64,000 bases of DNA. It comes from an uncultured Eubacteriales bacterium (GTDB lineage Bacteria; Bacillota; Clostridia; Christensenellales; Aristaeellaceae). Both the position numbers and the translations under genes were made by a program. Under the pieces are notes generated by a model that was not told the DNA's origin, did not search any database, and saw only the letters and a list, made by a program, of their open reading frames with translations. The stretch lies in contig CACYWL010000005.1 in NCBI GenBank assembly GCA_902778055.1, positions 62,001 through 126,000 of the forward strand, in the 5' to 3' direction. Shown here one piece after another: positions 9,005 to 15,974 of the stretch. Each line of letters starts with the position of its first letter. The stretch's first letter is position 1.

Positions 9005-9813
9005 GCCCGCACCGCCTTTCTGCTCCGGACGATAGCGTCCCGCATCTCTTCCACGCGGGCGATCCCGCTGTACTCCCCGCCCAGCCGTCCCGCCAGGTCG
9101 ATCATCTGGGGCGGCAGCAGCGAGGCCGCGCGAAGGGTTTCCGCGTCGCGGAAAATCTCCGCGGTCTCCCCCTTCCGGATCAGGTGTCCGCCCGACATGA
9201 CGATCACCTCATCCGTGTAGTCCAGCACCACCTCCATGTCGTGGCACACGATCACGACGGTGGCTCCCTTCCTGTGGAAGGTTTCGATATATTCCATGAT
9301 CCGGGTGCATTCCCGGTAGTCCAGCCCCGTTGTGGGCTCGTCCAGGATCAGCAGCTCCGGCTGATGCACCATGGCCGTGGCCAGCGCCACCCGCTGTTTT
9401 TCGCCCCGGCTGAGCAGCATCGGATCGTCCTGCGGATCCAGCTGCAGCGCCTCCAGCGTTTCCTTCAGGCAGGCCTCCCGCCGCTGCGGATCCGGAACGG
9501 TGAGCCGCAGGGTGAAGCGCAGCTCCTCCTCGATGGTGTTCCTGCAGATCTGTCGGTCCGGGTTCTGGAAAAGGAATCCGATCCGGGCCGCCAGGGTGCT
9601 GATCTTCATGCCGGCGATATCCTGTCCGTCCAGCAGCACCCGGCCGGATACCGGCTTCAGTAGGCCCCGCATCAGGCGGCTGACGGTGGATTTTCCCGCG
9701 CCGTTGGATCCGATGATCGCGGTGACGCCGCCCTTTTTCAGGGTGAAGGACACATCCTCCACGGCGCCGCCATGCTCCGGATATCCGAAGGATACATGTT
9801 CAAACTGAATCAT
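9001..9813 (-). CDS. ecfA2: ECF transporter ATPase (second EcfA)
   Basis: A 270-residue ABC ATPase. It has a Walker A GSNGAGKST (about 35-43), a Walker B LLILDEPTTGLD, and a His switch (IVCHDME). Its signature motif reads LSRGEKQ in place of the usual LSGGQ/E. One degenerate signature in a heterodimeric ECF ATPase pair is plausible but worth noting. The start is the ATG at 9813, fused to the upstream stop in ATGA; the reading frame extends upstream to 10035 only by chance. It pairs with the ATPase encoded at 9810-10649. Confidence 0.92.
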   Translation of the reverse strand: MIQFEHVSFGYPEHGGAVEDVSFTLKKGGVTAIIGSNGAGKSTVSRLMRGLLKPVSGRVLLDGQDIAGMKISTLAARIGFLFQNPDRQICRNTIEEELRFTLRLTVPDPQRREACLKETLEALQLDPQDDPMLLSRGEKQRVALATAMVHQPELLILDEPTTGLDYRECTRIMEYIETFHRKGATVVIVCHDMEVVLDYTDEVIVMSGGHLIRKGETAEIFRDAETLRAASLLPPQMIDLAGRLGGEYSGIARVEEMRDAIVRSRKAVRA

Positions 9814-10649
9814 TGCAGTGCCTCCCTGACCATGGTTTCCGCCTCGTCCATGCTGACCGGCGCGGAGCTGTGCACCAGGCCCAGCCCTGAAAGCTCCTTG
9901 TGCAGCGAGACGATCCGCGGCACATGAATGCCGGACTCCTCCATCCTCCCGCTGCTCTCCAGCACCTCCCGCACTGGCCCGTGCAGCATGACCTCTCCCT
10001 TTTCGAGCACCAGCAGCTTTTTCACATACCGGCACAGCAGCCCGATTTTCTGCTCGACGGCGATGATGGTTGTGCCGTGCTCCCGGTTCAGCCGGGCCAG
10101 CAGGCTGTAGATCTGCTCGCTGCTCTGCGGGTCCAGCTCGCCCGTGGGCTCGTCCAGCAGAATGATCCGGGGCCGCAGCGCCAGAATCGCGGCGATGGCC
10201 ACCTTCTGCTTCTGTCCGCCGCTCAGCGTATCCAGATCCCGATGCCGGAGGGCGGAGATGCCCGTCTGCTCCAGAGCCTCCGCCACCCGTCCCTCAATTT
10301 CCTCCCGGGGCACGGAGAAGTTTTCCAGGCCGAACAGCAGCTCGTCCTCCACCATGGAGGCCACCATCTGGGCGTCCACATCCTGGAACACGCTCCCCAC
10401 ATGCGCGGCAATCTGCTCCGGAGAGGAATCCACGGTATCCAGGCCGTTGACCGTCACCGCGCCGTAGAAATCGCCCTTGTAGTGATGGGGCACGATGCCG
10501 TTGATGGCATAGGTCAGGGTGGTTTTTCCCGCGCCGCTGTTCCCGATGATGCCGACAAAGTCGCCGTCCTCGATGGTCAGGTTCAGGTTGTTCAGCGCGT
10601 TCCTCTTTCCGCTGGCGTAGCGGAAGGAAAAATCCTTCATTTCAATCAT
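9810..10649 (-). CDS. ecfA1: ECF transporter ATPase (first EcfA)
   Basis: A 279-residue ABC ATPase with Walker A GNSGAGKTT (36-44), Q-loop region VFQDVDAQ, canonical signature LSGGQKQKVA, and Walker B IILLDEPTGELD. The tail is longer than in its partner, as in EcfA subunits. It lies 140 bases after the S-component gene; that gap holds a long inverted repeat but no obvious terminator. It forms the ATPase heterodimer with the next gene. Confidence 0.93.
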   Translation of the reverse strand: MIEMKDFSFRYASGKRNALNNLNLTIEDGDFVGIIGNSGAGKTTLTYAINGIVPHHYKGDFYGAVTVNGLDTVDSSPEQIAAHVGSVFQDVDAQMVASMVEDELLFGLENFSVPREEIEGRVAEALEQTGISALRHRDLDTLSGGQKQKVAIAAILALRPRIILLDEPTGELDPQSSEQIYSLLARLNREHGTTIIAVEQKIGLLCRYVKKLLVLEKGEVMLHGPVREVLESSGRMEESGIHVPRIVSLHKELSGLGLVHSSAPVSMDEAETMVREALQ

Positions 10650-10700
10650 GGTTTTCCCGTCTCCCCGATGGTGTCCTTTTCGTTCCGGCCGAAGCTGATT

Positions 10701-10765
10701 CCGTCTGAAGCCGCCGTTCCGGGGCCCGAAGCCGGTCCTTTTCCCGGTCGGGCGGCTTCAGACGG
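10701..10765. repeat. 15-bp perfect inverted repeat inside the ECF operon
   Basis: CCGTCTGAAGCCGCC (10701-10715) pairs perfectly with GGCGGCTTCAGACGG (10751-10765), leaving a 35-base loop that contains a smaller GC-rich repeat. No T run follows on either strand, so it is not a normal terminator. It may stabilise or process the mRNA between the S component and ATPase genes, or be a REP-like palindrome (the loop contains GGTCCTTTTCCCGG, similar to the dispersed repeat). Confidence 0.6.
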
Positions 10766-10789
10766 TGTCCAGTCGTTCTGCTTTCTGTC

Positions 10790-11332
10790 TTATTCCCTGC
10801 TGAGCACCTTGCGCAGCGGATGATACAGGGCTTCGACGATCACGGCGTTGACCGTGGCCGTTCCGAAGACCACGACCAGGTTCGCGGGCAGATCCGCGAT
10901 GTTCGCGCCCATGAACAGGTACCTGCAGGCGACGAAGGATCCGCCGCTGACCACGGTGGCCACAAAAGTGGAAACGATGGGGCTCAGGTCAAACTTCCCG
11001 ACCTTCATGGGGATCTTGATCATCAGGAACATCGCCAGCGCGCCGAGAGGCTCGCTGATGAAATTCAGCCACGGGGTGGCCGGGTTGATCTGGTTGATGG
11101 CGCCGGCCAGCAGGCCGATGATCAGCGCCTGAATCAGGCTGGGCCGGATCAGCATGATCGCCAGGCAGTACATGGCGATGATGAAGTTCGGCTTCACGCC
11201 GATGCTGGACAGGGCCGTGCCCAGGGTCATCTTCAGCACCTGGCCCGCGGCCAGCAGCACTGCGACGATGATCAGGTCCTGAATGGAAAAGCCTTTGCTC
11301 TGGGTGTTCTGGATGTTTCTCTTTTCTGCCAT
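10790..11332 (-). CDS. Tryptophan-type ECF S component (TrpP-like)
   Basis: A hydrophobic membrane protein of about 180 residues with five to six helices; it is the substrate-binding subunit of the ECF transporter. The core GVKPNFIIAMYCLAIMLIRP and the following LIIGLLAGAIN...P segment resemble what I remember of Bacillus TrpP (YhaG). The Trp T-box leader directly upstream supports tryptophan, or possibly an indole acid, as substrate. The start is the ATG at 11332, with AAGGAAGG upstream; the open frame extends further but into the leader. The family match is from memory and should be confirmed. Confidence 0.82.
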   Translation of the reverse strand: MAEKRNIQNTQSKGFSIQDLIIVAVLLAAGQVLKMTLGTALSSIGVKPNFIIAMYCLAIMLIRPSLIQALIIGLLAGAINQINPATPWLNFISEPLGALAMFLMIKIPMKVGKFDLSPIVSTFVATVVSGGSFVACRYLFMGANIADLPANLVVVFGTATVNAVIVEALYHPLRKVLSRE

Positions 11333-11433
11333 GGGAATCCTTCCTTTCCTTTTTGCCTTCCCTGGAGGCTCTGTGCAGGGGATTCGTTGGCCGCCGGCTG
11401 CCAGACCGGCGTTGGAGAAAGAGAGCGTCCGGC

Positions 11434-11716
11434 GGTACAAAAAAGACCCGCCCCGCGAAGGACGAGTCTGTCATCACAAACCCATGGTACCACCTTACTT
11501 GAACCGGCAAGCCGATCCTCTCTCACGAAAGCGCCAACACGCTTTCTGCCCTTAACGCGAGCACACGGTCCGGATACTCCGGCGCTTCCGCCCCGTTTCC
11601 CCTTTCCCTCAGCGATCCATTTGCCGGCGCACCTTCCGCGGGTTCTCAGCAATTCCCCTGCTCTCTGTGGGCGTCCCTTCCGGTTTGATCTTCGCTTCAA
11701 AGGTTTCTTTATTCGA
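11434..11716 (-). promoter_or_regulatory. Tryptophan T-box riboswitch leader (specifier UGG)
   Basis: Read on the minus strand, the leader has the parts of a T-box. The Stem I base is AGCGA paired with UCGCU. The specifier loop reads CAAA-UGG-A-UCGCUGAG (11617-11600 region), matching the GAAA-NNN-A...GAG layout known from glycine T-boxes. There are AGAGAGC and GCUGAGAACC distal motifs, the T-box proper AAGGUGGUACC (about 11496-11486), and a terminator stem (11467-11445) with six T. The codon UGG predicts control by uncharged tRNA-Trp: transcription proceeds when tryptophan is short. Discriminator pairing (UGGU) would be a wobble if tRNA-Trp has G73. Nothing else is present between the S component and the tRNA gene. 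Confidence 0.88.
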
Positions 11717-11721
11717 GCAAT

Positions 11722-11750
11722 AAAATAGCACGCGGATTTTCTCTTGTCAA
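11722..11750 (-). promoter_or_regulatory. Sigma-A promoter of the Trp T-box operon
   Basis: TTGACA (11750-11745), a 17-base spacer and TATTTT (11727-11722) on the minus strand place the transcript start a few bases before Stem I of the T-box leader. Confidence 0.75.
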
Positions 11751-11840
11751 TCCTTCTCATTGTTCTCCCGATGTTTTTTGGCCCGAAGCAGCATCCCGGC
11801 TTTGTGAGAAAAGTCACCTGCCCGATTTTAAAAAAAGGCC

Positions 11841-11869
11841 TTGCGTTTTTTTCGTGCCTGTGCTATACT
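11841..11869 (+). promoter_or_regulatory. Promoter of tRNA-Ala
   Basis: TTGCGT (11841-11846), a 17-base spacer and TATACT (11864-11869) lie about 88 bases before the mature tRNA. The intervening leader contains two short GC hairpins. Confidence 0.55.
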
Positions 11870-11957
11870 GCGTCTCGCGGTTGAAAAGCCGCCGTCCCCC
11901 GCCTCTGGACGTTAAAGTCGAGGAAGCCAGCCCGGGAAGCTCCGGGATCCCATATAT

Positions 11958-12030
11958 GGGGCATTGGCACAGTTGGTAGTGCGCTACATTCGCATTGTAG
12001 AGGTCAGGGGTTCGACTCCCCTATGCTCCA
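11958..12030 (+). tRNA. tRNA-Ala (anticodon CGC)
   Basis: A full 73-base cloverleaf: acceptor GGGGCAT/ATGCTCC, D-stem GCAC/GTGC, anticodon stem CTACA/TGTAG with loop TTCGCAT (anticodon CGC, codon GCG), variable AGGTC, T-arm AGGGG/CCCCT, discriminator A. The G3-U70 pair that marks alanine tRNAs is present. CCA is not encoded. Its 3' part is the integration site for the tandem elements downstream. Confidence 0.95.
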
Positions 12031-12032
12031 CG
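11976..12032 (+). repeat. att copy A (tRNA-Ala 3' end)
   Basis: The 3' 55 bases of tRNA-Ala and two following bases recur downstream: 56 bases at copy B (17776-17831), 46 bases at copy C (27384-27429), and all of it plus the following terminator at copy D (41947 on). The core common to all four runs from ACATTCGCATTG to GCTCCAC. Confidence 0.9.
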
Positions 12033-12035
12033 CAG

Positions 12036-12066
12036 AACCCGAGAGAGAAATCTCCCGGGTTTTTCT
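12036..12066 (+). terminator. tRNA-Ala terminator
   Basis: AACCCGAGAGA-GAAA-TCTCCCGGGTT followed by TTTCTTT. The same terminator follows att copy D (42006-42040) and recurs without the tRNA sequence at 47757-47785. Confidence 0.85.
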
Positions 12067-12099
12067 TTGCCGTTTTTAGGCCTTTTCTGGCCTGTCTGG

Positions 12100-12354
12100 T
12101 TAATTCCGGCCATTTCCTCGTCCCGTCGGTCTCTTCGCGCTGACAGGCCCATTCTGGCGTGAAACATGCCCACTTGTCGGCTCCTTTACAGATACACTAA
12201 GAAAATCGAGATATTGATCTTTGTGTACCATGCGGTCAATGAGCGCGTCTTCCAGAGAACGATCCCCATATACACGCTCAACATCTGCTTCATCCCAGAC
12301 GTCGCCGATCTCTTCCATTCGTTCAATAAAGGTCTCAATCTCCACTTTCGTCAT
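12100..12354 (-). CDS. Small acidic protein of unknown function
   Basis: An 84-residue protein starting MTKVEIETFIERM, placed at the ATG at 12354 because its A is shared with the stop of the gene before it (TAATG) and a purine-rich site precedes it. The first half is helical and acidic; the last 30 residues are basic and polar. No family is recognised. It is the last of three overlapping small genes (HTH, 81-residue, this one) right next to the tRNA end of element 1. Such positions often hold excision or toxin-antitoxin-like modules, but no direct evidence is visible. Confidence 0.6.
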   Translation of the reverse strand: MTKVEIETFIERMEEIGDVWDEADVERVYGDRSLEDALIDRMVHKDQYLDFLSVSVKEPTSGHVSRQNGPVSAKRPTGRGNGRN

Positions 12355-12599
12355 TATCTGCCTGCCTCCTTTGTTTTCTTCATCAGAGAAGCAGGAGAAC
12401 AATCAACCGTTGTACACCACCAATGAAATCCGTCTGTCGGATTGTCCTCCTGCTGATAGAAGTATTCTGTCTCACACGCAACAGTGAAATACTTTTCACC
12501 GTTCAGGCCTGTTCCTTCGTCAATAATTGTTACCGGAATCCTACCCGGCATAAGCCAGACTTCCTCATACAGTTCAAAGCAGTATTCTGCATCAACCAC
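12354..12599 (-). CDS. Hypothetical protein, middle gene of small operon
   Basis: An 81-residue protein rich in Tyr, Trp and acidic residues (EYCFELYEEVW; FHWWCTTVDC). It could be a small toxin-like beta-fold protein, but I recognise no family. Its start overlaps the end of the HTH gene by 8 bases and its stop shares a base with the next start, so the three genes are translationally coupled. An HTH protein beside two small unknowns would fit a toxin-antitoxin or a defence-island accessory operon. This is inference only. Confidence 0.6.
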   Translation of the reverse strand: MVDAEYCFELYEEVWLMPGRIPVTIIDEGTGLNGEKYFTVACETEYFYQQEDNPTDGFHWWCTTVDCSPASLMKKTKEAGR

Positions 12600-12828
12600 C
12601 CCCTTCCATTTCCTTCTCTACCAGACGGACCAGTTCACTGGGCTTCAGATCCAGCGCATATGCGATGTTCCAAAGCGTATTCAGCTTTACCGTCTTCTTT
12701 CCGTTCTCCAGCTCCACCAAATGGCTCCTCGCGATGCCTGCGAAACCAGACATTATCTCCTGTGTCAAGCCTTTGCTCGTCCGCAGGCGACTGATCACAA
12801 TACCGAAAGCTTTGCTGTTATAGGGCAT
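12592..12828 (-). CDS. XRE-family HTH regulator
   Basis: A 78-residue Cro/CI-type DNA-binding protein. The five-helix HTH is visible as ISRLRTSKGLTQEIMSGFAGIARSHLVELENGKK, followed by LNTLWNIAYALDLKPSELV. The start is the ATG at 12828 with AAGGAGG 8-9 bases upstream; the open frame extends further but has no site. It heads the three-gene cluster at the left end of element 1 and probably autoregulates it. Confidence 0.85.
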   Translation of the reverse strand: MPYNSKAFGIVISRLRTSKGLTQEIMSGFAGIARSHLVELENGKKTVKLNTLWNIAYALDLKPSELVRLVEKEMEGGG

Positions 12829-12938
12829 TTTTTTGATCCTCCTTTTTTTCGCTCCTATAACAGGCCTTGTTTTTTTCGCGAGGTTATGAAAAGGCGCTGT
12901 AGTGTTCAGCGCCTTATTGTCCAACGGTTCCACGGGAT

Positions 12939-13382
12939 TTACTGAAACAATGCTCCTGACATAATGGTCAGGCTGAAGGGAACACCAGATTTCAGCTGAT
13001 CTCCCTCATTCAGGGTAATAAAGATCGTCGTGGGTTCCTGGCCTTCTTCCGGGGCAGACACAACATTCCACAGTATCTGTTGCCCTTTACCGCCATCCGA
13101 ATACACAGTCACGTTTCCCCAGTCATCCCCCACAGCCATGCAGGTGAAAATGTACCGCCCGGCAGGGATATCACTGCCCGCGATATATGTACCCTGAGGA
13201 AGCTTCGCTGTCTTGTTGATGCCACGATTTACGACTTCGGCATTTACCTGATCCAGCAATGCCACAATCTCTTCATTGGTCATGGATGACAGATCGACAG
13301 CATCCGCAACGGCAACAGGGGTCAACAGGAGACAAGCCACCAACAGACAGACGAACCGATGAAAAAATCCTGATACCTTCAT
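12939..13382 (-). CDS. Secreted protein of unknown function
   Basis: A 147-residue protein with an N-terminal signal peptide (FFHRFVCLLVACLLLTPVAVADA) and a mature beta-rich domain (GTYIAGSDIPAGRYIFTC...). The phrase IPAGRY..F is common in small secreted Clostridia proteins. The helix LSSMTNEEIVALLDQVNAEVV follows the signal. It starts at the ATG at 13382 after AAAGGTGG. No catalytic residues are apparent. It stands alone between the HTH cluster and the 600-residue gene. Confidence 0.65.
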   Translation of the reverse strand: MKVSGFFHRFVCLLVACLLLTPVAVADAVDLSSMTNEEIVALLDQVNAEVVNRGINKTAKLPQGTYIAGSDIPAGRYIFTCMAVGDDWGNVTVYSDGGKGQQILWNVVSAPEEGQEPTTIFITLNEGDQLKSGVPFSLTIMSGALFQ

Positions 13383-13469
13383 GAGAAACAACCACCTTTC
13401 GTAGTATTGTTCTCATAGGGTATCAGGATCAGGAGATTGGGTTGTCCTCTTTAGCTAACAACTTATTTG

Positions 13470-15272
13470 TCAGGTTTCAAAGTCGCTTTTTGTGGTTGGC
13501 CATATCAAGACACGTTCATGTGATCCGCCACGTTTTTCATACCAGATTTTTGAAGGAATATGATTCTTTGATATTATCACCTTAGGCTTTGCCTCAAACC
13601 ATTCATTGTATGCTTCGTTTGTTTCATGCCAGATCTCATCCGTACTGTCAATTCTAACGAATTCGATTTCTACATTCTCAGCATTTCCATTTAAATCCAT
13701 TTCAGGTACAGGCTCGTCAAAATGGCGATGAACTTTGAGGATCTCATCATCAAACTGAACGTAGTAGACGATTGGAGACTTTGTTTTCTGAAGAATTTCT
13801 ATCAAACCATCAAATGTATCATCGTATGCATCCAAGCCATCCAAACCACCAGGGAGGCGTAGACTGCCCAATAATAGCAAAGAAAGTTCAATTGTGTTAT
13901 CTCTAATTAATTCAACTTCTTCAAGTTCAAGTATATTATCCTTGTGAAAATGCTCGTTCCGGCAGTTATCCGCATAGTTCCTGAGCCATGATATGATATG
14001 AGCTTTACCTTGCTCTGTCACATTCCATATTCCATTAATCCCCTCAAGAAGAGAAATCAACGGGTTCAGTGTTACATCGAAGGCAGACTCATACGCAGCC
14101 TGGAATGGTACATGTTTTCTATCCATTCCTTGATCTCTTTTTCTCTGAGTTTCATCTTTTAGTGCTCTGCTTAAATAATTAAACCCTCCGCCTGCTTTTA
14201 TGGAAGCATTTTCATAGAGGCCTGAGCTAAGCAATTTCTTCATTATCCGATATAGGAGTTGCTCTATGCACTTAAAATAACCACAAACAACAGGTGTGTA
14301 TTCAACACTGTGCCCACCATTTTTAAATATAGAAAACAAGTACTCAGAAGTGATGAAACACTTTGCAAATCCACTGGTCCCTAACAAAACACTGAACCCA
14401 TTTGCGTGAATCGCAGCTTTCTGGATTTTTTGAATGTCAGTATCAGAATTAGCCTGTTCGGTCATAAGTGGTGTCATTTGTTTGTCAAAGATCTGATTAT
14501 TCCTTCCGATGAAATGGAATACACTATTCTCAAGATTAATACTGCTCAAATCCTTTTTGATTCTTTGCTTAAATTCATGCATATACGAAGGGGCAGAAAC
14601 GTGAATGGATTCAATTCCTATTATCTTCCTTGCTTCCTGGATGGCATTTCTCGTCGAGGTAAGAAAGTAGTTGTATTCGTTCTCTGATAAATACCTAAGG
14701 AAAAACTCCTTAGGGGAAATATACTCTATTTTATTCATAATACGCTTTTCAGGTTTGGCTCTTCCTGCAAACTCTCTTTGCAACTCTAAGCTTCGTTCAT
14801 CCCATTCAATTATGAGTATCTTACTAATATACCTGCAAAACCAGGCAAATCGCCTTTCATACAACTGGCTATCTGAATACTTTATGCCTATTGTGTGTAT
14901 CGTTCCTGAGATAAGAAACTGGAAATACCGCGACGACTCGTAGCGAAGGTTGTCGGCACGCACTGGATAGGTTTTATTCCGCTTCAGTTCCGAAGAATCT
15001 CGAGCTGTATGTTTACCATGAAGATTTATCAGAGCGATTAATACTGGATTCACAAGAGACTCTCTTATTGCCACATTAAGCCATTCTGCAGCAGAAACCC
15101 CTTCTCGGAATTCGTCACTTTGCGGATTAAGCAACGAGAAATCAATATGAGCCCTATGCATATAAGGGGAATAGTGTTGATCTTTATTGAACATTTTCTT
15201 TACCCGGTGCAGGAAAATCTGAATCTGGTTTTCAAACAGCTCCTGGATTTTTTCCTCTAATTCTTCACTCAT
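13470..15272 (-). CDS. 600-residue protein of unknown function with a HEPN-like RNxxxH motif
   Basis: A large, AT-rich, probably cytosolic protein with no family that I recognise. I start it at the ATG at 15272 (MSEELEEKIQELF), preceded by GGAG. The N-terminal part has a helical, aromatic-rich segment (YERRFAWFCRYISKILIIEWDERSLELQREF). Around residue 437 it reads CRNEHFHKDN, which fits the RNxxxH signature of HEPN ribonucleases. Such domains are common in toxins and anti-phage proteins, and the gene sits in a small mobile element beside a recombinase. A defence role is therefore plausible but unproven; a six-residue motif can occur by chance. A 35-residue hydrophobic peptide gene lies 71 bases upstream on the same strand. 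Confidence 0.6.
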   Translation of the reverse strand: MSEELEEKIQELFENQIQIFLHRVKKMFNKDQHYSPYMHRAHIDFSLLNPQSDEFREGVSAAEWLNVAIRESLVNPVLIALINLHGKHTARDSSELKRNKTYPVRADNLRYESSRYFQFLISGTIHTIGIKYSDSQLYERRFAWFCRYISKILIIEWDERSLELQREFAGRAKPEKRIMNKIEYISPKEFFLRYLSENEYNYFLTSTRNAIQEARKIIGIESIHVSAPSYMHEFKQRIKKDLSSINLENSVFHFIGRNNQIFDKQMTPLMTEQANSDTDIQKIQKAAIHANGFSVLLGTSGFAKCFITSEYLFSIFKNGGHSVEYTPVVCGYFKCIEQLLYRIMKKLLSSGLYENASIKAGGGFNYLSRALKDETQRKRDQGMDRKHVPFQAAYESAFDVTLNPLISLLEGINGIWNVTEQGKAHIISWLRNYADNCRNEHFHKDNILELEEVELIRDNTIELSLLLLGSLRLPGGLDGLDAYDDTFDGLIEILQKTKSPIVYYVQFDDEILKVHRHFDEPVPEMDLNGNAENVEIEFVRIDSTDEIWHETNEAYNEWFEAKPKVIISKNHIPSKIWYEKRGGSHERVLIWPTTKSDFET

Positions 15273-15308
15273 ATTTATTTTCTCCACCAATAACCCAATA
15301 ATCAAAAT

Positions 15309-15333
15309 GACGCATAGCAAAACGCCATGCGTC
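15309..15333 (-). terminator. Terminator between peptide gene and 600-residue gene
   Basis: GACGCATGGC-GTTTT-GCTATGCGTC on the minus strand, followed by ATTTTGATT. It falls between the small peptide stop and the next start and may attenuate read-through. Confidence 0.55.
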
Positions 15334-15343
15334 GCGTCCAAGG

Positions 15344-15451
15344 TTAGGCCTTTATGATGGCCACAACCTTCTTGCCTGTTTCGGACACGACTGCGACGAT
15401 CGCAGCGATCTTCCCCAGACAATCCAGGACGCGGATGATTTTGTCATCCAT
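15344..15451 (-). CDS. 35-residue hydrophobic peptide
   Basis: A 36-codon frame begins with ATG at 15451, 6-7 bases after a strong AAGGAGGAAG site, and ends TAA at 15344. The peptide begins MDDKIIRVLDCLGKIAAIVA and goes on to VVSETGKKVVAIIKA. It has one hydrophobic or amphipathic helix with Lys at intervals, a form shared by small membrane-active toxins and by some phage-defence effectors. The strong ribosome site and following hairpin argue that it is real. It could instead be a leader peptide. It is upstream of, and on the same strand as, the 600-residue HEPN-motif gene. Confidence 0.6.
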   Translation of the reverse strand: MDDKIIRVLDCLGKIAAIVAVVSETGKKVVAIIKA

Positions 15452-15680
15452 GGCACTTCCTCCTTTCTGTGGGCGAACAGCCCAACGTTACAAGAAAGTA
15501 CTTAGTCCTGGGGACAAAAAGGATTATATCATAACGCTTCGCGCTTTTCAAACATTATTATTTGCTTCACCATTTTTTCATCAAATGTCTTTTGGTATGA
15601 TAACTCGCGTTCAAATTGTTAAGGGGGTTGCACTTTTTCCCTTCTAGTGAGGAACCCTTCCTCGGATAGGAGTGACGAAG

Positions 15681-15974
15681 ATGAATCCCGGCACAGCAGA
15701 CAGCAGGAATCGCTTGACTTCTCTGGAAGACAGAGCCATCATGCCCGTGGGCGAACAACCTACGAACCTTGACAACGAAATAAGCGCACAACCGGCTGTG
15801 CAGGTGCCTCGCACCATAACTGCGGCAAACGGCTGCAGGGTTACCTTACTGTTCAACGACCAAACGAAGCCAGGGCTACGCAAGGAAATCGCGCTGATGC
15901 TTCTGGATTCGTTTCGAGAAAGAGAAGGGAAAAATTATGAAGCGAGTGTTGTGCCTGTACAGAGTTTCGACTAA
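15681..15974 (+). CDS. TnpW-like transposon-encoded small protein
   Basis: A 97-residue protein directly upstream of, and overlapping by 38 bases, the serine recombinase gene. Its central TITAANGCRVTLLFNDQTK and the following LRKEIALMLLDSF resemble small TnpW-type proteins that accompany large serine recombinases in Clostridia transposons (recalled, not searched). The start is taken as the ATG at 15681, with AGGAG 9 bases upstream; a GTG at 15672 is in frame. Function in recombination is unknown. Confidence 0.65.
   Translation: MNPGTADSRNRLTSLEDRAIMPVGEQPTNLDNEISAQPAVQVPRTITAANGCRVTLLFNDQTKPGLRKEIALMLLDSFREREGKNYEASVVPVQSFD

Noticed and set aside
11600..11620. AUG (Met) as the T-box specifier in place of UGG
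   Set aside because: The overlapping AUG would not fit the AAA-NNN-A layout relative to the closing helix; UGG does. The TrpP-like product also favours Trp.
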